Below are positions 28,034 through 37,080 of a stretch of DNA of 44,988 nucleotides, piece after piece. The stretch comes from Hyphomicrobiales bacterium. Its GTDB lineage: Bacteria; Pseudomonadota; Alphaproteobacteria; Rhizobiales; Aestuariivirgaceae. Below the pieces are notes generated by a model. It did no database searches. It saw only the letters and a list, made by a program, of their open reading frames with translations, and was not told the origin of the DNA. The position numbers were made by a program, and so were the translations under genes. Location: the NCBI GenBank assembly GCA_027024225.1, contig JALVSR010000034.1, positions 1 through 44,988 of the forward strand, read 5' to 3'. Positions within the stretch are counted from its first letter, which is position 1. Every line of letters starts with the position of its first letter.

Positions 28034-29347
28034 TCAGGCGCCGCCCTTCCCTTTCGAGCCGGAACGTTCGCTTTCCGCAACCGGACCGATCAGCCGCAGA
28101 TGGCGGTGGGTGTCGATGCTCTTCAGGCGCTGCTCCTCCTCGAACATGTAATCGCGCGTGAGCGGCAAGGTTTCCTGGTCTTTCACCATCTGGATCTGGA
28201 AATTGTTCATCAGCCCTGAGCGGAACATGGCCTCGGACGCCGCCAGGTAGAACTCCCACATGCGCACGAAGCGGTCGTCATACAGCTCGGCCGCGCGCAA
28301 GGACCTGGCCATGAAGCGTTGGCGCCAGCGCTGGAGCGTTTCGGCGTAATGCAGCCGCAGAATCTCCACGTCGGAGACGATAAGGCCCGTGCGCTCGATG
28401 ACGGGGATGACCTCCGACATGGCCGGAATGTAGCCGCCGGGAAAGATGTAGCGCTGGATCCAGCGCGAGGTGCTGCCCGGGCCGTCGGCACGGTTGATGG
28501 AATGCAGCAGCGCCACGCCGTCATCGGTCAGCAAGTCGCGCACTTTCTGGAAGAAGGCCGGATAATGCGGCACGCCGACGTGCTCGAACATGCCGACGGA
28601 AACGATGCGGTCAAAGCGCTCGGCAATGTCGCGGTAATCCTGCAGGCGGAACTCCACCCTGTTCGCAAGGCCCAGACGCTCGGCCCGCGCCCGCGCGTAC
28701 TGGAGCTGCTCGGTGGACAGGGTGATGCCCACCACCTTCACGTCCTTGTACATCTGCGCCAGGTACAGCGCCAGTCCGCCCCAGCCGCAGCCGATGTCCA
28801 GAATGCGCATGCCGGGACGGATGAGGAGCTTGGCGGCCAGATGGCGCTTCTTGGCCAGTTGCGCCCGCTCCAGGTCGCAGTCCGGGCCGTCGAAATAGGC
28901 GCAGGAGTATTGCCGGTCGGAATCGAGAAACAGCTCATAAAGCCGGCCGTCCAGATCGTAATGATGAGCGACGTTGCGCCGGGCGCGGCGACGGGTGTTG
29001 CCACCCACAAGGCGCAAGGGCAATCGCGCGGCGGTGCGGCGGAGAGCATCCATCCAGCGCACCGGCGCCGGCCAATCGGCATGGCGCACGTTGTTCATCA
29101 ACAGGGTGAGAAAGGATGCGATGTCTCCCTCCTCGACAATGAGCCCGCCGTCCATGTAGGCCTCTCCCAGCCCCAGGTCGGCATCCAGCAGCCGGCGCAA
29201 CCACTTGCGGCTGGTGATGCGCACGCGCACCTCCTCGCCGCTGCCATCTCCGTAGGATCGCAGGCCGCCATCGGGGTAGATCACGAAAAGTTTACCGCGC
29301 CGCACCAGGTGGCGCAGCATGGCATCCATGATGGTTGCAGCCAGCAT
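28034..29347 (-). CDS. cfa: Cyclopropane-fatty-acyl-phospholipid synthase
   Basis: VAHHYDLDGRLYELFLDSDRQYSCAYF, MRILDIGCGWGGLALYLA, VSVGMFEHVG and YIFPGGYIPAMSEV. Confidence 0.95.
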   Translation of the reverse strand: MLAATIMDAMLRHLVRRGKLFVIYPDGGLRSYGDGSGEEVRVRITSRKWLRRLLDADLGLGEAYMDGGLIVEEGDIASFLTLLMNNVRHADWPAPVRWMDALRRTAARLPLRLVGGNTRRRARRNVAHHYDLDGRLYELFLDSDRQYSCAYFDGPDCDLERAQLAKKRHLAAKLLIRPGMRILDIGCGWGGLALYLAQMYKDVKVVGITLSTEQLQYARARAERLGLANRVEFRLQDYRDIAERFDRIVSVGMFEHVGVPHYPAFFQKVRDLLTDDGVALLHSINRADGPGSTSRWIQRYIFPGGYIPAMSEVIPVIERTGLIVSDVEILRLHYAETLQRWRQRFMARSLRAAELYDDRFVRMWEFYLAASEAMFRSGLMNNFQIQMVKDQETLPLTRDYMFEEEQRLKSIDTHRHLRLIGPVAESERSGSKGKGGA

Positions 29348-29489
29348 GGCCCTTCCTCCCTGCCGTGCATTTCTCCCCAGCCTGACGCGCTCATGGCCGG
29401 ATCAGATATGGGGGCTTGCCCGTCGGTTTTGTAGAGGAATGCCCGAACCGGCCGAAAAAGCGCCAGGCTGGCGCATATTAAACGAATTC

Positions 29490-29640
29490 GAAAAATATAA
29501 GGAAAATCTAATATTAGACTTCCCTAACATATTATATTAGGTATCTTTTATATTAGAAACTTCTACTTATAAGTTCGCGAAAAATCTGGAAAAAATCATA
29601 TTCTATATTGCACATATACTCTGCGTATGCTAGGAAGCGC
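29490..29640. promoter_or_regulatory. AT-rich intergenic island with a tandem operator-like palindrome array upstream of soxX
   Basis: Perfect palindrome TCTAATATTAGA (29507-29518), near-perfect CCTAACATATTATATTAGG (29523-29541) and partial TCTTTTATATTAGA (29544-29557), with centres about 19 bp apart, in strongly AT-rich DNA unlike the flanks. Confidence 0.65.
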
Positions 29641-29747
29641 ATACACGACAGGGAGGACAAAAAAATCACAGGTTAGGCAACCCGGTTTTCGGGGGGCGCG
29701 AACAAGCCCGCAGGAAGCCGGCAATAACAAGGCAAAAGAGGGTCATA

Positions 29748-30248
29748 ATGCAGAGGAAACGCATCAGGAAGGCGGGTTTCGTTTCGGTCATTGCGATGGC
29801 GTTCGCATTCACGGCGGGCGCGCAGGCGGCCGATGTGAAGAAGGTGCATGAAAAGGGGCTGAAACCCTATGAGATCGTGGACGGCATTTCCATTCCCAAG
29901 CCCTTGACGGACAAGCCGGGCGATCCGAAGCGCGGGGCGAAGATCGTGGTCAAGCGCAAGAAAGGCAACTGCCTGGCCTGTCACAAGATCGACCAGCTGA
30001 GCGACTTTCCATTCCATGGGAACATCGGGCCGGAGCTGACCGACGTGGCCAGTCACATGAAAGATGGCGAAATGCGGCTCAGGCTGGTGAATCCGAAGGT
30101 GGTGAATGAGGACACCATCATGCCGGCCTTCTACCGCACGGAGGGATTGCACCGGGTGATGAAGAAGTTCCAGGGCAAGCCGGTGCTGACGGAACAGGAA
30201 ATCGAGGATGTCATCGCTTTCCTGAAAACGCTCAAGGCCTCGCAATAG
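29748..30248 (+). CDS. soxX: Sulfur oxidation c-type cytochrome SoxX
   Basis: Signal sequence, single CLACH heme motif in GNCLACHKIDQLSDFPFHGNIGPELTDVASHM, first gene of the sox cluster. Confidence 0.92.
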   Translation: MQRKRIRKAGFVSVIAMAFAFTAGAQAADVKKVHEKGLKPYEIVDGISIPKPLTDKPGDPKRGAKIVVKRKKGNCLACHKIDQLSDFPFHGNIGPELTDVASHMKDGEMRLRLVNPKVVNEDTIMPAFYRTEGLHRVMKKFQGKPVLTEQEIEDVIAFLKTLKASQ

Positions 30249-30463
30249 CGAAAACGGAACCTGGCTGGCCAAAGAAGCCGCAAAGCCGGACGCGATGGGT
30301 CCGGCAGGAGAGGGTCGTGTGCTTCCCGTTTCGCGAAAACAGGCCGGAGCATTCGAGAAAACAGGGAGGAGACGCCCGGGAACAGGGCGCTTCGAAAACG
30401 ACAACAACCAGAAAAACGACAAAACACGGATTTTCCGAGAAGCAACAAGGGAGCTGCTACATC

Positions 30464-30928
30464 ATGAGCAAAGTCAGGATTGAGGTGCTTGACCGTCGCG
30501 AGTTTCTGATTACCAGCGGCGCGGCCGTGGCGGCGCTGGTGGCGCTGACCAATGGCGCACTGGCGAAAAAGCCGGCCACGGAAGTGCTGAACGAGCTGAC
30601 CAAGGGGGCCAAGCCGGCGGAAGGCAAGGTGAAGCTGGAAATGCCGGAAATCGCCGAAAACGGCGCGAAGGTGCGCACCAAGATCACGGTCGAAAGCCCG
30701 ATGACGCCGGAGGATTACTGCAAGTCCGTCGCCATCATCGCGCCAAAGAACCCGGCGACGTTCGTCGGCAAGTTCAACTTCACGCCCGATTCCGGCAGGG
30801 CCTATGTGTCCACCAACATCCGCCTGGCCGAGACGCAGGAGGTGTGGGCCGTGGCCGAGATGTCGGACGGCAAGTTCTATATTGGCAAGGCCACGGTGAA
30901 GGTGACCGTGGGCGGCTGTGGCGGCTGA
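30464..30928 (+). CDS. soxY: Thiosulfate oxidation carrier protein SoxY
   Basis: Tat signal DRREFLITSGAAVAALVAL and C-terminal carrier motif VGGCGG. Confidence 0.96.
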   Translation: MSKVRIEVLDRREFLITSGAAVAALVALTNGALAKKPATEVLNELTKGAKPAEGKVKLEMPEIAENGAKVRTKITVESPMTPEDYCKSVAIIAPKNPATFVGKFNFTPDSGRAYVSTNIRLAETQEVWAVAEMSDGKFYIGKATVKVTVGGCGG

Positions 30929-30995
30929 TGAAGGCGTCCGCCGGCAGACCAGGGACAGAAGACAACGGAATTCGTGAATTCAGGGAGAACCAACC

Positions 30996-31316
30996 ATGGC
31001 AAAGCCTCGCGTGAGAGTGCCGAAGAAGGCGAAGAAAGGCGAGATCATCGAAATCAAGACGCTCATCAAGCACAAGATGCAGCGCGCCACGAAGGACAAG
31101 AAGACGGGCAAACCCATCCCGCGCAACATCATTCATACCTTCGAGGCCAAGTTCAACGGCAAGGCCTTCTTTACCGGCAACTGGGACACCGGCATCTCGG
31201 CCGATCCGTATTGCGCCTTCAATCACCGGGTGCAGGAATCGGGCGAATACGAGTTCGTCTGGAAGGACGACGCCGGCAAGACCTACACCGCCAAGGCCAA
31301 GATCGAGGTGGCCTGA
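30996..31316 (+). CDS. soxZ: Thiosulfate oxidation carrier complex protein SoxZ
   Basis: 106 aa, KPRVRVPKKAKKGEIIEIKTLIKHKMQ...PRNIIHTFEAKFNGKAFFTGNWDTGISADPYCAFNHRVQESGEYEFVWKDDAGKTYTA. Confidence 0.95.
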   Translation: MAKPRVRVPKKAKKGEIIEIKTLIKHKMQRATKDKKTGKPIPRNIIHTFEAKFNGKAFFTGNWDTGISADPYCAFNHRVQESGEYEFVWKDDAGKTYTAKAKIEVA

Positions 31317-31427
31317 GCACGGACTTCCCTCCGGGGGATGGGTGGTTGCCGGGGCGCCACCTCATCTCCCCGGAGGGCCTCAAGGCACAATAACAATTGC
31401 AAAACATTCAGTTCAGGCGAGGGAACA

Positions 31428-32255
31428 ATGCCAGGAATCAAGCATCGCATGGGCGGGCCCGTCCTTTCCGTCCTGCTGGCCGGCGCGGGCCTGCTGGCGC
31501 TGGGGACGCAGACGGCACAGGCCTGTGAGCCGTGCAAGGGCAAATACGAGGTGAACGGCAAGAAATCCGGCTATCTGTACTCCATGCCGGAAACGCAGGC
31601 CATGCAGGACGACGACTTCATGAACCCCGGCACTTTCTGGGTGGAAAAGGGCGAAAAGCTCTGGGGCGTTGTTGAAGGCGAGGCTGGCAAGTCCTGCAAG
31701 AGCTGCCATGGCGAGCCGGAAAAGATGCGTGGCGTTTACCCGGTCTATCCCAAATACGACGAGAAGACCAAGAAGCTCATCAATATCGAGCAACGCATCA
31801 ATCGCTGCCGCACCGAACAGATGAAGGCCAAGCCCTGGAAATGGGAGTCGGAAGAGCTGTTGGCCATGACCGCGCTCATCGGATATGTCTCGCGCGGCCT
31901 GCCGGTGAACGTGAAGGTGGACGGCCCGGCCAAACCGTTTTTCGAGAAAGGCAAGGCCTTCTACTTCCAGCGCCGCGGGCAGCTGGACATGGCCTGCAAG
32001 CATTGTCACATCGATTACGCTGGGCACTACATCCGCGCCGACCTGCTCTCGGAAGGCCGGGCGGGTGGCAGCTTTCCCACCTATCGCCTGAAGTGGCAGA
32101 AGCTGGGATCGCTGCACAGGCGCTTCAAGGGCTGCAACAAGCAGGTGCGCGCCAAGCCTTACAAGCCGGGTTCGGATGAATACGTGAACCTGGAGCTGTT
32201 CGTGAAATGGCGCTCCAACGGCCTGCCGGTGGAGGTTCCGGCGGTACGGCGCTGA
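31428..32255 (+). CDS. soxA: Sulfur oxidation c-type cytochrome SoxA, two heme motifs
   Basis: 275 aa with CKSCH and CKHCH heme motifs, SEGRAGGSFPTYRLKW and FKGCNKQVRA. Start at MPGIKHRMGG. Confidence 0.94.
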   Translation: MPGIKHRMGGPVLSVLLAGAGLLALGTQTAQACEPCKGKYEVNGKKSGYLYSMPETQAMQDDDFMNPGTFWVEKGEKLWGVVEGEAGKSCKSCHGEPEKMRGVYPVYPKYDEKTKKLINIEQRINRCRTEQMKAKPWKWESEELLAMTALIGYVSRGLPVNVKVDGPAKPFFEKGKAFYFQRRGQLDMACKHCHIDYAGHYIRADLLSEGRAGGSFPTYRLKWQKLGSLHRRFKGCNKQVRAKPYKPGSDEYVNLELFVKWRSNGLPVEVPAVRR

Positions 32256-32265
32256 ATATGCACTC

Positions 32266-32294
32266 GGGGGACGGGCCCGAAAGGGCCCGCCCCC
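32266..32294 (+). terminator. Strong GNRA-loop hairpin between soxA and soxB (possible attenuator or mRNA-stabilising stem)
   Basis: GGGGG-A-CGGGCCC-GAAA-GGGCCCG-CCCCC: 12 paired positions with one bulged A and a GAAA tetraloop, without a following U-tract. Confidence 0.55.
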
Positions 32295-32472
32295 GTCTGC
32301 CCGGCTGATTGCGCATCATGCCAGGCGCCCGGTTTGGCTGGTTTTCCGGCGGCGTTTACACCGCTTCTCCGAGGTGACGCGCGATGCGAAGCCAGTCGGC
32401 GGGAGATGGAACATGTGCTTTTGGCTTTTTCACCCCGACAATCATAACCATACATGACAACAACGGAGTGCC

Positions 32473-34167
32473 TTGCCCGTGTTGAACAGACGAGATTTCA
32501 TTCAGCTGGCATTGGCCACGCTGGCCATCACCGGATCGGTGTCGAACTTTCGGCGGGCGCTGGCCGAAGAATCGCTCACGCAGGAAAAGCTGCTGGCCTT
32601 CAGGCCCAAGGGCCAGGTCACGCTGATTCACGTGACCGACATTCACGCGCAGCTGGTGCCCATCTACTTCCGCGAGCCGGACGTGAACCTGGGCGTGGGC
32701 CCCATGAAGGGCCTGCCGCCCCACCTGACGGGCGAAGACTTCCTGAAATACTACGGAATCAAACGCGGCACGCCGGAAGCCTACATGCTCACCTACCTCG
32801 ACTTCGCGGAGCTGGCGAAGAAATACGGCAAGGTGGGCGGCATGGACAGGGTCGCCACCATCGTCAAGGCCATCCGCGCCGAGCGTGGCGATGATCGCTG
32901 CCTGGTGCTGGACGGCGGCGATACCTGGCAGGGCTCCTACACCTCGCTGAAGACGCAGGCCCAGGACATGGTGGACGTGATGAACGCGCTGGGCACCTCC
33001 GCCATGACGGCGCACTGGGAGTTCACCTTCGGCGAGGACCGCGTGAAGGAGCTCATCGACCAGCTCAAGTTCCCGTGGCTGGCGGGCAACGTGGTGGACG
33101 CCGAGTGGGAAGAGCCGGTGTTCAAGGCCTGGGAGATGTTCGAGCGCGGCGGGGTGAAGGTGGCCGTCATCGGGCAGGCCTTCCCCTACACGCCGGTGGC
33201 CAACCCGCGGCACATGATCCCCAACTGGTCGTTCGGCATCCGCGAAAAGATGGTGCAGAAGCACGTGGATGACGCGCGCGCGGCCGGTGCGGAGCTGGTG
33301 GTATTGCTCTCGCACAACGGCTACGACGTGGACCGCAAGATGGCCGGCCGGGTGAAAGGCATCGACGTGATCCTGGTGGGCCACACGCACGACGCCACGC
33401 CGAAGGTGGAGAAGGTGGGCAAGACCATCCTCGTTTCCTCCGGCTGTTCGGGCAAGTTCGTCTCGCGGCTCGACGTGGAGGTGAAGGACGGGCGGATGGT
33501 GGACTTCAACTACCGCCTCATCCCGGTGTTCTCCGACGTCATCAAGCCCGACGCGGACATGGCCAAGCTCATCGCCGACATCCGCAAACCGCACGAGAAG
33601 GTGCTTAACGAGGTGCTGGGGGTGACGGAAACGCCGCTTTACCGCCGCGGCAACCTGGCCGGCACCTTCGACACGCTCATCACCACGGCGCTGATGGAGG
33701 AGCGGGATGCGGAAATTGCCCTGTCGCCCGGCTTCCGCTGGGGACCGTCGCTGATCCCGGGGCAGGAGATCCGCGCCGAGGACGTCTATTCGCAAACGGC
33801 GATCACCTACCCGGAAGTCTACCGCACGGAGATGACCGGCGAGCGGCTGAAGGTGATCCTGGAAGACGTGTGCGACAACCTCTACAACCCCGATCCCTAC
33901 TTCCAGCAGGGCGGCGACATGGTGCGCACGGGCGGGCTGCTGTTCGACCTGCATCCCTACGAGAAGATGGGCAACCGCATCCAGAACCTGCGGCTGAAGC
34001 GCAATGGAAAGCCCATCGAGCCCTCGAAGAAATACGTGGTGACAGGCTGGGCCTCGGTGAATCCGGGCACGGAAGGTCCGCCGGTGTGGGACCTGGTGAT
34101 GAACTGGATCCGCAAGCAGAAGACCATCCGCATTCCCGAGCAGCGGGACGTGAAATTGGTGGTGTGA
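32473..34167 (+). CDS. soxB: Thiosulfohydrolase SoxB
   Basis: Tat-like NRRDFIQLALATLAI, 5'-nucleotidase-family motifs VTDIHAQLVPIYF, VLDGGDTWQGSYTSL and VILVGHTHD. TTG start at 32473, or GTG at 32479. Confidence 0.96.
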   Translation: MPVLNRRDFIQLALATLAITGSVSNFRRALAEESLTQEKLLAFRPKGQVTLIHVTDIHAQLVPIYFREPDVNLGVGPMKGLPPHLTGEDFLKYYGIKRGTPEAYMLTYLDFAELAKKYGKVGGMDRVATIVKAIRAERGDDRCLVLDGGDTWQGSYTSLKTQAQDMVDVMNALGTSAMTAHWEFTFGEDRVKELIDQLKFPWLAGNVVDAEWEEPVFKAWEMFERGGVKVAVIGQAFPYTPVANPRHMIPNWSFGIREKMVQKHVDDARAAGAELVVLLSHNGYDVDRKMAGRVKGIDVILVGHTHDATPKVEKVGKTILVSSGCSGKFVSRLDVEVKDGRMVDFNYRLIPVFSDVIKPDADMAKLIADIRKPHEKVLNEVLGVTETPLYRRGNLAGTFDTLITTALMEERDAEIALSPGFRWGPSLIPGQEIRAEDVYSQTAITYPEVYRTEMTGERLKVILEDVCDNLYNPDPYFQQGGDMVRTGGLLFDLHPYEKMGNRIQNLRLKRNGKPIEPSKKYVVTGWASVNPGTEGPPVWDLVMNWIRKQKTIRIPEQRDVKLVV

Positions 34168-34220
34168 CACCGCCATGGAGCCGGCGTTCCCGCACGCAAG
34201 AGAACGTTTGACATGGTTGC

Positions 34221-35522
34221 ATGAAATGGCGCGGACAACATGATGACAAACACGCCGCCGCGAATGGCCTTTCGCGGCGGTGGCTCCTGCGGCTCGGGCT
34301 GCCGGGCATGGCCGCGGCCATGACGAGCCTGCTGGGCCGCGCGGGACGGGCCGCGCCCGACGCTTCCGGCGGATTCCCGTCCATCTCCGCCGCGGGCGGA
34401 GCGTTTCGACCGGGACGGCCGGCGGGTGTTCCCTATGGCGCCCCTTCGCCGCATGAGAGTGGCGTGGTGCGGCGGTGGCTGAAATGGATGCTGCCTTCGC
34501 GGCTGTCCAACGCCAGCTTCACGCCGCTGGCGGCGCTCGAGGGGATCATCACGCCCAACGGCCTTCATTTCGAGCGCCATCATGCGGGCGTGCCGGACAT
34601 CGACCCGGCAACCTTTCGCCTGCGGGTGCATGGGCTGGTGGACAGGCCGCTGGCGTTTTCGCTGGAAGACCTGAAACGCCTGCCAAGAATATCGCGCACG
34701 CATTTCCTCGAATGCGCCGGCAATGGAGCGGTCAGCTGGCGCCGGCCACAGGTGAACGCGGTGCAGTTCACCCACGGACTACTCTCCTGCTGCGAGTGGA
34801 CCGGGGTGCGCCTGCAGGACGTGCTGGCCTTGTGCGGTGTGCGCGAAGGGGCCGCCTGGCTGCTGGCGGAAGGGGCGGATGGCGTGGCCTATGCGCGCTC
34901 GGTGCCACGGGAGATGTGGGACGAAGCCCTGCTGGTGTTCGCCCAGAATGGCGAGGCGCTGCGGCCTGAGCAGGGGTATCCGCTACGGCTGCTGATACCG
35001 GGCACGGAAGGAGCGCTGAACGTGAAATGGCTGCACCGGCTGGAGCTGGGGGACGCCCCCTGGCTGACGCGCGAGGAAACTGCACGCTACGCCGACCTTC
35101 AGGACGATGGCAGGGCACGGCTGTTCACGCTGGTGCAGGAGGTCAACTCGGTCATCACCACGCCGTCTCCGGAAAACGGTTTGCGGCGGCACGGGCAACA
35201 GCAGATTTCGGGCATCGCATGGTCCGGGCACGGGCGCATCCGGGCTGTGGACGTGTCCCTGGATGGCGGAGTGAACTGGCGCCCGGCGCGGCTGGAAGAG
35301 CCCGTGCTGCCCAGGTGCCTGACGCGGTTTCGCCTGCCCTTTGCGTGGCGCGGCGAGGAATTGTTGCTGCAATCCCGCGCGGTGGACGAGGCGGGCAACG
35401 TGCAGCCCACATACGAGGAAAACCTGAAAGTGAAATCCGCCCGGCAGGTCTATCACAACAATTCCATCACCACCTGGCGGGTGATGCCCACGGGCGAGGT
35501 GAGGCATGTGCGCCTGGCGTGA
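34221..35522 (+). CDS. soxC: Sulfane dehydrogenase subunit SoxC (molybdopterin sulfite oxidase family)
   Basis: Tat signal SRRWLLRLGLPGMAAAM, Moco-binding RTHFLECAGNGAVSW and C-terminal dimerisation region GIAWSGHGRIRAVDVSLDGGVNW. Confidence 0.95.
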   Translation: MKWRGQHDDKHAAANGLSRRWLLRLGLPGMAAAMTSLLGRAGRAAPDASGGFPSISAAGGAFRPGRPAGVPYGAPSPHESGVVRRWLKWMLPSRLSNASFTPLAALEGIITPNGLHFERHHAGVPDIDPATFRLRVHGLVDRPLAFSLEDLKRLPRISRTHFLECAGNGAVSWRRPQVNAVQFTHGLLSCCEWTGVRLQDVLALCGVREGAAWLLAEGADGVAYARSVPREMWDEALLVFAQNGEALRPEQGYPLRLLIPGTEGALNVKWLHRLELGDAPWLTREETARYADLQDDGRARLFTLVQEVNSVITTPSPENGLRRHGQQQISGIAWSGHGRIRAVDVSLDGGVNWRPARLEEPVLPRCLTRFRLPFAWRGEELLLQSRAVDEAGNVQPTYEENLKVKSARQVYHNNSITTWRVMPTGEVRHVRLA

Positions 35523-36195
35523 AAAATTGCGGCACGCGAGAGCGGCGCTAGCCGCCTTTTCGAGGCCGGCAGTGGCGGCGCTGGTGGCGCTGATGGCGAT
35601 GGCGCCGGTCCATGCAGACGACTGGCTCAAGGATGACATCGGCAAGCCGCTGACAGCGGCGGAAATCGCCATCATCGACCGCGATGCCCGGCCCGACGGC
35701 GCGGGCCTGCCGCCAGGCTCCGGCACGGTGGCGGCGGGCGAGGAGGCCTATCTGGAACACTGCGCGGCTTGCCACGGCGAATTCGGCGAAGGGCTGGGAT
35801 GGGTGCCGGCCCTGCTGGGAGGCGAAGGGACGCTGGCCACGGAAACCCCGCGCAAAAGCATCGGCTCCTTCTGGCCACACGCGCCGGGGGTTTTCGACCA
35901 TGTGTGGCGCGCCATGCCGGAGGGCCATGCCTTTTCGCTCGCGCCGAAGCAGGTTTATGCGTTGACGGCCTTTCTGCTGCACATCAATGGCCTGGTCGCG
36001 GACGATTTCGTGGCCAGCGCTCAGAGCCTGCCGCGCGTGCGCATGCCCAATCGTGACGGTTTCGTCATGCCGCCGCATCCGCGGGCGCAAGGCATGCGGT
36101 GCATGACCAAATGCCGCAACAAGCCGCCGCGAATTGCGGCGCAAGCACCGCGCAAGACGCCCGGGGTGATGGCAGGAGAGCGGGAAGAGCCATGA
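35506..36195 (+). CDS. soxD: SoxD-like c-type cytochrome, monoheme
   Basis: Overlaps the soxC 3' end. Signal sequence and a single CAACH motif in EEAYLEHCAACHGEFGEGLGWVPALLGG. Confidence 0.85.
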   Translation: MCAWREKLRHARAALAAFSRPAVAALVALMAMAPVHADDWLKDDIGKPLTAAEIAIIDRDARPDGAGLPPGSGTVAAGEEAYLEHCAACHGEFGEGLGWVPALLGGEGTLATETPRKSIGSFWPHAPGVFDHVWRAMPEGHAFSLAPKQVYALTAFLLHINGLVADDFVASAQSLPRVRMPNRDGFVMPPHPRAQGMRCMTKCRNKPPRIAAQAPRKTPGVMAGEREEP

Positions 36196-36716
36196 ACACG
36201 ATCACGAACACGATGAAGATACGCAACATTCTGTGGATCGTCGGAACAGTGGCGGTGCTCGTGGCCGTGATGGCCACGTGGTGGGTGCCGCAGGCGCCCT
36301 CGGCCAGTGTGGCCTCGACGAACGGGCAGACCCCGGCGAAATGGTCCCATGGAACGCGGCTGGTGATGTTCACCGAAGACGGCTGCCCGTGGTGCGAACT
36401 GTTCAAGAAGGAAGTGATGCCCATTTACGCCAACACGGAGGAAGGCAAGGCCGCGCCCATGTGGGAGGTGGACGTTTTTGACCCGCGGCCGGCCGAGCTG
36501 CGGCATGTGGGCAGGATCGTCTATACGCCCACTTTCGTCTTGATCGACGAGAAGGGGCGCGTGGTGGGCCGCATCGAAGGGTATCCGGGTTTCGACTTTT
36601 TCTGGCAGCGGCTGGACGGTTTGTTGAAGGAAATGAAGATGCGGCAAGGGCAAGAAAACAATCACCGCAAATCTGCCGCAAAAGGGGGAACGGCATGGAT
36701 GAAGAAGCAAAATTGA
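36192..36716 (+). CDS. Membrane-anchored thioredoxin-fold protein (SoxS/SoxW-like)
   Basis: N-terminal TM segment IRNILWIVGTVAVLVAVMATWW, redox motif VMFTEDGCPWCELFKKEV and a TPTFVLID cis-Pro segment. Confidence 0.8.
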   Translation: MNTITNTMKIRNILWIVGTVAVLVAVMATWWVPQAPSASVASTNGQTPAKWSHGTRLVMFTEDGCPWCELFKKEVMPIYANTEEGKAAPMWEVDVFDPRPAELRHVGRIVYTPTFVLIDEKGRVVGRIEGYPGFDFFWQRLDGLLKEMKMRQGQENNHRKSAAKGGTAWMKKQN

Positions 36717-37015
36717 ATATTTCCGCCGAACATATGCGGCCCGGCGTGCACGCCGCGGCGGCCCTGCTGCGTACATTGGCCAATCAACAGCGGTTGCGAA
36801 TCCTGTGTCTGCTGGTAAATGGCGAGCGCACGGTGGGCGAGCTGACGGAAAAAACGGGCATGCGCCAGGCGGCGGCCTCGCAACAATTGCAGCGACTGCG
36901 GGCGGAAGGCATGGTGAGCGCCCGGCGGCAGGGGCGCAACGTGTACTACAGCCTGTCCGACCCGGCGGCGCTGGCGGTCATCCGCACCCTGCACCGCATT
37001 TATTGCGATTGCTGA
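36695..37015 (+). CDS. ArsR-family dithiol (per)sulfide-type repressor, SqrR/BigR-like
   Basis: 106 aa ArsR winged helix (LLRTLANQQRLRILCLLVNGERTVGELTEKTGMRQAAASQQLQRLRAEGMVSARRQGRNVYYSL) with Cys38 and Cys104, 66 residues apart as in SqrR/BigR. Last gene of the sox unit. Confidence 0.88.
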   Translation: MDEEAKLNISAEHMRPGVHAAAALLRTLANQQRLRILCLLVNGERTVGELTEKTGMRQAAASQQLQRLRAEGMVSARRQGRNVYYSLSDPAALAVIRTLHRIYCDC

Positions 37016-37080
37016 GGAGGATAAAACGCGCGGCCGGTGGGCCTGGCGGGCCTATCGCGGCTGGATCCTGAAAAACGGCA

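Noticed and set aside
30968-30981. Two adjacent GAATTC sequences between soxY and soxZ (GAATTCGTGAATTC)
   Set aside because: Too short, and within a tight intergenic gap; could be chance.
32356-34176. 606-aa minus-strand ORF antisense to soxB
   Set aside because: soxB is unambiguous; the antisense translation is His/Arg/Val-rich without motifs.
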